Assembly (NCBI GenBank): GCA_026419785.1 | Contig: JAODTK010005646.1 | Span: 62,001 to 126,000, forward strand | Origin: Sclerodactyla briareus | Lineage: Eukaryota > Echinodermata > Holothuroidea > Dendrochirotida > Sclerodactylidae | DNA length: 64,000 nucleotides | Direction: 5' to 3' | Shown: positions 56,002 to 64,000 of the stretch, piece after piece | How positions within the stretch are numbered: the first letter of the stretch is position 1 | Layout of the letters: each line of letters opens with the position of its first letter | Made by a program: the position numbers and the translations under genes | Notes under the pieces: model-generated | The model's database searches: none | Seen by the model: the letters and a program-made list of their open reading frames with translations, nothing else | Told to the model about the DNA's origin: nothing

Positions 56002-56535
56002 TCCCTGATCCTAATTCCCAGACCTAACAAGGATATATTCAGCCTACAGTGAATAACCACAGCCAATCAGGAAATATCTCCTGAAGCAGTGCGCATCAGT
56101 TGGAATGAAAAATGTTTCAATATTTGAAGATCCTCGGATGAGGTAGAGCGGCATTACCAGAAAGAACTTCACCAGAAAATCAGATTGCTATTTCTGATGT
56201 CACAAAAAGCCGATCTTTCTCTTTGCGATCCTCAGTCTCTCTCTGCTTCTGGTTTCGGGGCGGTTATCTCTGTGGAAGGAAGAATGTTAAGAAACTGCAT
56301 TTATTCAAATCGAGTCCACAAAAATAGTATTCCAATCAGACCGTATCGAGCTACTGCGACCACTCCTCATGTAGCCATTAGAATGTATTATTATTATTAT
56401 GATATCATGTGACAGTGATAGTGATTACACAGGCCAAAACGCACCAGATTACACTCGAAGGCCTCTAAGTTTAGAAACGTCTCTGCTCCCAACAACTGTC
56501 AGAGAATATTTCCCCGCTAATTGCACATTTCTTGC

Positions 56536-56737
56536 TACACTAATAAAATGTTGTGTAGGATTCACACAACACTGTGTAAGTAACACACCTATCCAGGTGT
56601 TGTGTAGGAAATTTAACAACATTGTGGGGAGGCTGTGTGAAAAAAATGCACAGATTGTGCAGATTAAACACAATGTTTGTGTGATTTCTACACAACACCG
56701 GGATATGTGTGCTAGCACACAACAATTTAAGAGTGTA
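56536..56737 (+). mobile_element. MITE, TACACTCTT family, longest copy
   Basis: It starts TACACTAATAAAATGTTGTG and ends AATTTAAGAGTGTA. The interior has four or five imperfect inverted blocks of the type TGTTGTGTAGGATTCACACAACA, with TAACACACCTATCCAGG. It lies 29 bp before the minisatellite at 56767. Confidence 0.8.
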
Positions 56738-56766
56738 CGTCGCCAGGCGTCACCTGGTTGACGTTA

Positions 56767-57030
56767 GCATATTATACGTCGACCCCTGTCATATTATACG
56801 TCGACCCCTGTCATATCATACGTCGACCCCTGTCATATCATACGTCGACCCCTGTCATATCATATGTCGACCCCTGTCATATTATACGTCGACCCCTGTC
56901 AGATTATACGTCGACCCCTGTCAAATTATACGTCGACCCCTGTCAGATTATACGTCGACCCCTGTCATATTATACGTCGACCCTTGTCAGATTATACGTC
57001 GACCCCTATCATATTATACGTCGACCCCTG
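56767..57030 (+). repeat. 22-bp minisatellite, 12 copies
   Basis: The unit is TCATATTATACGTCGACCCC plus TG, repeated 12 times without spacers, then a broken 13th (TCAGATTTTT). Variation is confined mostly to positions 4-8 and a few C/T changes. Each unit carries a GTCGAC palindrome. Since 22 is not a multiple of 3 and the unit lacks stops, all three forward frames are open and give the same 22-residue repeating peptide in three registers. Confidence 0.95.
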
Positions 57031-57542
57031 TCAGATTTTTGTTCCCCCCTTCCAAGCATTCGATGGGCAGTTCTTGATTCACGCCGATTCACTCAAGACG
57101 AACATACATCCCACGTGATATCCAAACTATTATTGTATCGACATATCATATCGTATTATATATATCATGCGCAACACCACATGGAAATTATAAAATGTTT
57201 TTTGTTTTGTATAATATATTCACAGTCGTATTGAAGAGTGACATTCTCATAATTTATATAGAATATAACATATTTTAGCTCTACAAATTCAAGCTGGTTG
57301 CAAGTGGCGGATCAGAGGCTTTACCTGTTTACAAATATACTATTTCTGTTGCCGCATTAAAAATATATTCCATATTTAACTAACTAGCGAGCAAAATAAG
57401 ACTGAAAAGATATCAAGCTCATGTTTACCTCATGCTGTAATTATGTTCCTGTTTAAATTCTTTCTCCTGTGAAAAAGAACAGAAACGGTTGGTCAAAACT
57501 TCTGAGTGCAAGTGCAAGTGAGGGGAATGTATGCTGCTAGGA

Positions 57543-57544
<2 letters not shown>

Positions 57545-57591
<47 letters not shown>

Positions 57592-57638
57592 CGCGCGTGT
57601 GTGTGTGTGTGTGTGCGTGCGCGCGTGTGTGTGTGTAG
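57545..57638 (+). repeat. (GT)n with GCGC interruptions
   Basis: About 94 bp of alternating purine and pyrimidine, with GTGCGTGCGCGCGTG twice. It is a classic Z-DNA-prone tract. Confidence 0.95.
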
Positions 57639-57639
57639 C

Positions 57640-57870
57640 TTATATTAGGGACTACAAGAACCCTACTTCCGGTGTAGATTGAGGGTCACGTTTTGTAGAG
57701 AAAAGGGGGGAATTGTGATCAATTTCTATTTTTGGCCAATTTCGTCTCGAGAACACAATAACCCAGCCCCTACCCGGATAGACTAAGCCCATATTGGTAT
57801 ATGTTTGTCCACTGTAATGCGTACACGAACTCTATTGTTCTGGGGTCAGATGTAAAAACGAAGTCTGTAA
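57640..57870 (-). repeat. Minus-strand copy of the 1-620 repeat family
   Basis: On the minus strand, CTGACCCCAGAACAATAGAG, GTTCGTGTACGCATTA, ATTGTGTTCTCGAGACG and AATTGGCCAAAAATAG follow the order of the units at 150-300. It ends at the (GT)n tract, mirroring the CA-rich end of the array at 575-620. Confidence 0.6.
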
Positions 57871-58189
57871 ACCTTGTAAACATGTTAAGTTGACAATGCT
57901 TAGCGTTTTAGGTCAGGTTCTTTCAAGGAATCACCAAACCTTTCGGCTTTCTGGTTTTGTCCTACCATCACATACATAGGTCAAACATCTGCGGTACAAC
58001 GCTTCAATTAACACTGAATGAATATAACTGAGACATTGCAACGCATTGTAAACTAAACATCGCCTGGCAGGTAAACCGCCAACGCATATATACCCACTTT
58101 CGATCAATCAGAGGGTGACATTATTCCCTTGTGTTTTTTTGTGTTTTTTTTTTATCAGAAGGAGATTTATGACCCATATAGATGGGAGG

Positions 58190-58800
58190 TTGGTTCCAAT
58201 GCACACACAATGCTCCGAAATATGCAAATGTCAAATCTGCCAAAATAATTAATTTCGTAAAAATTCAAATTGGTCGCCGGGTGGGGTCGTATGAGGCGAA
58301 AATTAAACGAAACGCGCAAATAAGCGAAAAACTCAAATTTCGCAAAAAAAAAAATCCAAAATGCCCCCTTCGGGGTTCGGCAACGCCCACTGTTTCAGCC
58401 ATTCCAAAATTTCATCATGCGATCATGTGAGCGATAAAAAAAAACTGTCAAATTCGTGGAAAAATGAATTTCGAAAAAATCAAAATGGCCGCCTGGTGGG
58501 GTTCTATGGGGCGAAAACAAAAGTTGGTCTTTAAAAACGATCACCACGCCAACTTAATGACCCATTCAGATTATCATCAGAAGATCATGTGTGCAAAGTT
58601 TCGTATGAATCCGACAAGGCACTTGGGAGTTTTTTGTACGAACATTATCATTCAGTTCCGTTTAAAATCCTAGATGGCTGCTGCCAGAGTGGTGCACTGA
58701 TGCCCACATTCGAACTCATCCGAGTTTTGCAAGTGCGAACATGTGTGCAAAGTTTCGTGTCAGTCGGACATTGCGTTAGAGAGTAATTGCATTCACACGA
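58190..58800 (+). repeat. Degenerate tandem repeat with AAAATGGCCGCC-like core
   Basis: TCAAATTGGTCGCCGGGTGGG with ATGAGGCGAAAA (58265-58300), TCAAAATGGCCGCCTGGTGGG with ATGGGGCGAAAA (58480-58516), and a third block near 58665 (AAATCCTAGATGGCTGC) start three related units. CATGTGTGCAAAGTTTCGT occurs at 58585 and 58740. Several short frames here are artefacts. Confidence 0.6.
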
Positions 58801-58974
58801 TATTCTTCCTGCGGCGCGCAGCGGCGGCGGCGGTGGAGACGACGCTGCCAAAAACCATAATATCCCCGAATGGGGATATAATAACTGTCACATGTGTCTT
58901 ACGTTTTGTACATATTCTTCATGAGAGATTTCTCGTCCGTACGCATCCTGTCAGGAGAAAAACAATATGAGAGA

Positions 58975-60050
58975 AACATTAGTTTCAGATAGTGGCATGT
59001 CATAAACTAGAAGAACTACACCAAATTTCTGAACCAATATTCAAATTCGGCCTCCCAGTGAAGTTTGTATTTCCTCGTATTTTTTGTTCTTGTCTGTACC
59101 AGGTTCGAGCAGCTCACATCTCCGAAGTTGTTCAATTAGTAGCATCAAAAACTAATTTTGTTTAAATCGTATTAGCAGAATGAAAAACAAACGAGAAACA
59201 TTTCACAACCTTTTTGGGTGAACGATTTGAGTTGGGTGGTCTCATTGGCACTTCTTGCCAATGGCAAATATGAACAGCTTATAAACGATTTCATGACATA
59301 GTGGAAGAAAATTGCTTACGTGCCATAGCCCCGACTGCAGATTGAATAGTCCGAAACTAGTGCTCGACCCATTCCATTCCGACCATACTGAAAGACCAAA
59401 TAACAGTTGATGTGGATATGCAGATGGGAGGAAAAACCAGGGAAGACCAGTTGGTCAGTTTATGTTCCTTATACTAGTGGTTCTAGCTGTTGCTGTTCCG
59501 TGCAGTTTTGATTATCGAGAGAACCCCAAGACCCAGCTGGACTGACGTTTTCACGAAAGTCATTCAGCGTGAAAAAATCTGACCACATTTGTCGGGTCAT
59601 TTGATCTAAAATGAAAGAGGCCACTGTTATTTTCCTTTAGTTTATATTTTTCGCTCTATCTCGGCTCAGATTCGGTCTGTTATTTGCTTTTGGAAGATGA
59701 ATGATCGTCTCGTGCAATCATGATATTGGGTTGTGTACATTTTGATCAGAGGGTGTGTAACCCTATGCTAAAATGCTATATACACTTTTGAGTGACGGCA
59801 AATCAAATTTTTCACAAGTCCCGCAGGAATAAAACACATTTGTACAAAATCTAATGTAGAGTACTATTATGATGAAACAAAGCCTGGTCTTGAATTTTAT
59901 TTTGACAATAACCTTACTGACTTCAGACTGATTCGATTTTCAGTAAATCCAGTATCCTGAAAAACTCTATGGCATTTCGAATGGAGGCTCTTCAAAGACA
60001 AAACCGTTATAGAAGGTTTCGCCCTCCAATATCATGGTATGGAGCTTCTC
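58975..60050. other. No feature recognised
   Basis: Unique AT-rich sequence. No exons or repeats that I can support. Confidence 0.35.
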
Positions 60051-60059
60051 TTCCTGATT

Positions 60060-61040
60060 TTTAGACTTCATATCATGCGATTACAGAACTATCAGCATAA
60101 TGAGTCATCCAGGTAAGGTTATGCTTCGTGTCACCTCAACCGAATAAATTCCAGATCGGAGAAGATACTCGCGGGAAAACAAATAGTGATTTGGGGGCGG
60201 TTCGTATATAGTCGACACTTATCCCTCACTGCAGAAACAATGATCATAAAACATTCTCACCATCAACGAGACCTTCTCCACAACTTCATCGACTACCAGA
60301 AGGCTTATGGCAGATCTTGGCATGATGACATGTGGCATGTCCTCAAGGCTTCAACATTGAGAAACTACTTTTCCAGGTCATTGGAGGCAAATTCAAGAAG
60401 CACACTCTAGTAGGTCGTACTAATCAAGAATCACTAGGGCATTTCTTCGAGACAACTATTGGTGTCAGTGGTGCCTACTTTTCATGGTGAAAATCGGAGC
60501 TAACATCAAAGCTCAAACTATCACCAGCTTCTCCAGCTTCAAATAACATGAAGCGACTCTAATCAAAGATAGCACCATCCTTCGAATCACTCGTTATTTC
60601 CATCCTACTCTACAGTTGCGAAATCCGGACGCTTCTGGCAAACAGTGAAAGAAGAATTCAAGCTTTGAGACAACGTGCCAGAGAAAACTGTCTTTTTCGT
60701 ATGAGCCGACTGATTATGCATACAACATGATCCTTGTGAGTCCATAAGAACCACTCCTCGCTATAGTGAACTAACACAAACTAGCTGGTTTCAACGCGCC
60801 ACTTGATACAACAGCCTCTCCTTCGAAGTACCGTTGGAGGCGGACGCAACCGAGGTCGTCGAAGATGAGCATGGACAGATAGACACAAACACTGGAGAGG
60901 TTCAACGCTGCTGAAAATACCTAACAAGGCTGATGAATGACCAGCTTGGTCAGTTGGTGGGAAATGCCAGCTTTGGAACTCAAGTCTCTCCGACGACTTC
61001 CATAGTCATGGGACTGAGTGAGAATTACCAACTTGACTGA
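60060..61040 (+). pseudogene. RTE/Jockey-type LINE reverse transcriptase fragment
   Basis: YRTISIMSHPGKVMLR near 60080-60125, then HHQRDLLHNFIDYQKAYGRS (motif A, 'FIDF-KKAFDRVW' type) in 60258-60320. Further on come LVISILLYSCETWTLLANSE-like sequence near 60595-60640, GGGRNRGRR at about 60836-60865, and a final SHGTE near 61005-61020. This order and the 'SHGTE' stop are typical of endonuclease-reverse transcriptase LINEs. It is heavily frame-shifted. Confidence 0.75.
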
Positions 61041-61212
61041 AACCATCGTTGTCCGTAGTCAGCCAGTGCATCGCATGTGAAATATAATAGAGAAACAATC
61101 CGTATGTGCCACCCATAGTTAAGCCACGTGGTCCGAGACCAGGATATAAAGGAACTGGATTCTTTTCATAATTATATTTCCATCCATCGTGACAAAGAGG
61201 ATGAAATCATTT

Positions 61213-61419
61213 TTAGAACACAATCCTCTTACCTTTTACATTATTTGACTTCATGTTGGACGGTATGGAACCTGATGAAAGACTCTCTGGTAACAGGCAA
61301 CCAGTGAATCTGAGAACATACGAAGATATTAAAGAGCAAGGAACAAAACCGCGCGTTACATTCATAATCATGCTCAAATAGTTATCGACAAGGAGCCAAC
61401 CGCCAATGGGATGGAGCAA
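61213..61419 (-). pseudogene. Possible short LINE C-terminal fragment
   Basis: Minus-strand sequence encodes NVTRGFVPCSLISSYVLRF and, shifted, IHWLPV, resembling the 'HI-x-P-V-L-x-x-LHWLPV' phrase of CR1/L2 proteins. It is short, with no tail. Confidence 0.35.
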
Positions 61420-61939
61420 TATCCGGCCCCAACCTATCCACTAGGACATACTGCTCCTTGAGCACATCGATATGCCTACTAATGCTTGGAGAGACCTTGT
61501 GTCATACATGTGTCATGGTGGATGCATATACATGGCCAAAATTATTTTGGGCTCAGCTGGCCCGACTAACAGACTAGTTGTGGCATTCCATCATAATGGC
61601 AGATCAGGGCGATGGTGGCATACTCAGTTACGTGTATTGTGATGTTTCTTATCAGGTTTCGTGACCTTTTCTAAATTTCTAATGGAGCTGTTCTTCACCT
61701 TATATCAATGCCCCAATTTCATCTGTAGCATCTTCGATGTTCGTCTTTGATGTTTGTCCTTAAGTTATTTAAGTTTTTAGTATGAACCGACCCCTGGCCT
61801 TCCGGCAGTGGGTCAGCGGTTCTCTAACCACGTGATTATACGTTAGGTTCGGAAAGCTAGGAAATAGCAGAAATGCTAGAAAGCTGAAAATACTATTAAT
61901 TGGTTGCCTTAGTAATCTGCGCAGTGATATCGTACTTAC

Positions 61940-62147
61940 AAGACTTGCTGTAGGGTCGTGATTCTTGTAAATACCTAAAAAGGTCAACTAATGTCTCAGT
62001 GTTTATGATCCGGTTATATTTCCTGTAGCAGATGTGGATGATCTTGACTGACGATACAGGTGGCATGGTTACCCCACAGCGCAGATGAAGTATCCCATCA
62101 GCGATCTCCTTGAAGGAATCGATCAGTCGTAGACACGGCACTTGGCT
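61940..62147 (-). CDS. Exon 2 of an unrecognised gene
   Basis: The acceptor is TCTTAAAATCTTTCAG and the donor AGCAAGTCTT/GTAAGTAC, both strong. The 208 bp read SQVPCLRLIDSFKEIADGIL, HLRCGVTMPPVSSVKIIHIC and NTETLVDLFRYLQES without a break, entering in phase 0, which matches exon 1. An alternative acceptor at TTACTGCAG (about 62189) would hit a stop in that phase. The helical composition could be a death-fold-like or other small helical domain, but I recognise no family. Confidence 0.65.
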
Positions 62148-62796
62148 CTGAAAGATTTTAAGAGATTGCGCAGATGATTGCGACATATCTGCAGTAATTC
62201 AGGCTACAGCTGACAGGTCTTTGTGTCTAATGCTGAGTATTGCCGGTAACCAGTAAGTAGGCTATGTCTGTCTGTCTATACGGCACGGTTCCACACGACA
62301 CATACACCATACACAGTATAGCTTGAAGCATCACTCTACATGAAATGATCGACACCTGAGACTATTTTTTTTCAAGGACTCTTAAATAACATGATTTTAA
62401 TGAACGGATTCGTGGGATGTTTTCTTATTGCAATTACTGAGAGCATTTCCATTAGCAAGATCCTAGCCTGGATTCTGTCAAGTTTAAATATGGTACATAT
62501 CACTATATCACCAAATTAGGAGGTGTTGGACTTGAAATATTCCCACATATCATTGTAAAGATAACACGTTGATTAGCTCAGTCAAAGAACTTGTTATCAA
62601 GGTACTGCAAATATGGAACTATTTGGGAGCCTGAATGGCGGGTGAGTGCGGGTGAATGAGTGACGGTGGGGGTGGATGCATTGGTATGAGTTTATAGATC
62701 CAAATCCCGATTGTAAACATAGAGGAAGCGTACGGTGCTTCAATAAACCAGCAGCACATTAGGCCTAATCTGGTTACGTAACAATGAATGACTCAC

Positions 62797-62907
62797 GTCA
62801 TAGGTTGAAGACTTCTCTATCATGTCTGCCAGTGACTCTTGCTGAAAATAACTGTCAGAGTTGTTGAGAACTACAGCTGCTATGCCGGAACCTTTCTTGT
62901 TCGCCAT
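62797..62907 (-). CDS. Exon 1 of an unrecognised gene, with start codon
   Basis: ATG at 62907 in the context ATAAATGGC starts MANKKGSGIAAVVLNNSDSY, followed by FQQESLADMIEKSSTYD, and the donor CTATGAC/GTGAGT ends it after 111 bp (phase 0). Joined to exon 2 it gives about 106 codons. Later exons must lie further left, across the LINE fragments at 60.1-61.4 kb. Confidence 0.6.
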
Positions 62908-62919
62908 TTATAGTCTGTC

Positions 62920-63930
62920 TTCAATCTCTGAACGCCAAATCTTCAAGTAACATTATTAATGGTAGGTTTAAGAAAAGCAGCACTTGTGACTGCATGAGTG
63001 GTATACACAGAGGCTGCATTAGCTGGTAACACTTTGAACCCTGACAGGTATAGGCTATTTGCAACAGATACAGTTTAACGGTAGCCTAGCTACCGTTCAA
63101 GCGCAGATCTATACAGTGGCTTCCCACAAAAACTGTAATACTTCATTTATTTGTTTAAGAGTTAACAACCACAACGAGTGTGATCCTATGTAAAATACAA
63201 CATAAGAGACTCCATAAGAACGGATTCCTCTATGAGAAGTGGAAGTCGTCCTGGCTATCTGCAAACAGTCTGAAACACTTCAACACTAACTTCTATTGCG
63301 TTGAAAACTACCGAACTCCAGTATATTCATGCAACAACTTAACATGAACAGTAACATGTAGCGTGCACCACATAAATGTCTACATTACTCGAACTATGAA
63401 TCGTCTCATCTGTCGCGTTTAGGGCGCTGTCAAATACAGCATAAACCTATCCACACCTACAAATCAACACTTGGCAACAGCTAGGATCATATGTATATCA
63501 TGGGACGGTAACATGTACCGCATAATCACTTCGATGGCTGTTATTTGCTCTATATGCCACATATGCCATTCTATATGATAGGGAAATCACCAACTATAAC
63601 TGTATTGACTGCAAGTGGACTTTAACCCGTTTGACCCAGTATCCGTATTCAGATAAACACGGCAATGGATAATATATACAGAATGCTCTATCACAAACAG
63701 AACACCTCAGATACCATGCTTGGCATGTTTTTCTTGACAATATCAGAAACGAGGCCTTTAACAAAGCTATTACTATTAATCTCGCAACTAAACGCTCACA
63801 GATATGAATATTTGGAACTCTGTTGGACCTACACTTCATTCCACCCATAGACATTTGTGTTGTTCATTCTATTGGTAGGTTCGATAATATCAGCCGCCAG
63901 TGACAGATATGTTATTCAATAATGGTATTA
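62920..63930. other. Presumed upstream region, nothing recognised
   Basis: This lies 5' of the minus-strand gene starting at 62907 and may hold its promoter. I see no TATA box at a convincing distance and no repeats I can name. Confidence 0.35.
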
Positions 63931-63939
63931 ATAGGCCTA

Positions 63940-64000
63940 CCTTCGAATTTATAGCGCGTTTCAGATGGGAATCCCATCTCTAAGCGCCACACGATTATTA
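63940..64000 (-). mobile_element. 3' end of a LINE cut by the window edge
   Basis: On the minus strand, TGTGGCGCTTAGAGATGGGA followed by CATCTGAAACGCGCTATAAATT resembles the GCGCTATA-type 3' UTR ends of the CR1/L2-like elements at 28.1, 42.3 and 53.9 kb. The body would lie to the right, outside the window. Confidence 0.5.

Noticed and set aside
56767-57030. CRISPR-like regular repeats
   Set aside because: The 22-bp units are directly joined with no spacers, and the context is animal DNA. It is a minisatellite.
56709-57234. Three long overlapping plus-strand frames with YTSTPV/YVDPC repeats
   Set aside because: They are the same minisatellite read in three frames. No start, splice or domain evidence.

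Overview
This is a window of animal nuclear DNA. It has no operons, reading frames are short, interspersed repeats are dense, and simple repeats and long G or C runs are common. Retrotransposons of CR1/L2 and RTE/Jockey type with (ATT)n tails, many small non-autonomous DNA transposons and a virus-like 2A motif in a LINE all point to a marine invertebrate. An echinoderm, hemichordate or lancelet seems likeliest, but the sequence does not settle this. Most short open frames are chance or repeat-derived. The real coding content is split into small exons or decayed transposon frames. || HOST GENES. (1) About 1.1 to 6.8 kb, minus strand, probably extending up to 12.25 kb: a multi-exon gene whose exons encode signature pieces of the DUF4062 N-terminal region of NACHT/WD (NWD1/TRANK/NPHP3-like) proteins. 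Six exons from 5806 down to 1478 are joined at five phase-compatible junctions; two of them (5667-5806 and 1715-1946) each need one extra base to stay in frame. Upstream minus exons at 12.2, 11.2, 8.8 and 8.1 kb look like the 5' part of this gene or of a neighbour. The gene runs out of the window to the left. (2) 61.9 to 62.9 kb, minus strand: the first two exons of an unrecognised gene. (3) 48.1 to 49.5 kb, minus strand: a TRIM-type RING and B-box gene or pseudogene with frame breaks, followed by a ZU5-like segment at 47.8 to 48.1 kb. (4) Isolated gene-like exons at 20.9 kb (minus), 52.8 kb (plus, apparently terminal) and 45.5 kb (minus, inside a hAT element). || MOBILE DNA. A nearly complete but decayed CR1/L2-like LINE lies at 24.85 to 28.13 kb, with a degenerate 2A-like motif, APE endonuclease, reverse transcriptase and (ATT)n tail. 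LINE fragments lie at 37.5, 41.0, 42.1, 46.6, 53.6, 53.9, 55.3, 60.1 and 61.2 kb, with a 3' end at the right edge. A set of hAT-like elements with CAGNGGCG-type ends and long G/C runs lies at 9.0-10.7 (nested), 31.7, 43.0, 45.4, 51.5 and 55.7 kb; two have perfect 8-bp target duplications. Two MITE families recur: TACACTCTT ends (19.3, 35.2, 40.2 and 56.5 kb) and CCAGCAARCAC ends (13.3, 17.6 and 52.2 kb). A longer repeat occurs at 15.2-16.1 kb (plus) and 42.9-44.4 kb (minus), and the second copy is interrupted by a hAT-like insertion. || OTHER STRUCTURE. A 22-bp minisatellite (56.77-57.03 kb) is open in all three forward frames. A composite of direct and inverted repeats around a tRNA-like sequence lies at 49.6-50.05 kb. 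Simple repeats include (TTAG)n, (AT)n, (ATGT)n, (GT)n and (TGAA)n. Much of the remaining sequence (about 2-3.3, 16.1-17.6, 22-24, 33-35.2, 36.1-37.5, 37.8-40.2, 50-51.5, 59-60 and 63-63.9 kb) shows nothing I can name and is probably intron or intergenic DNA.
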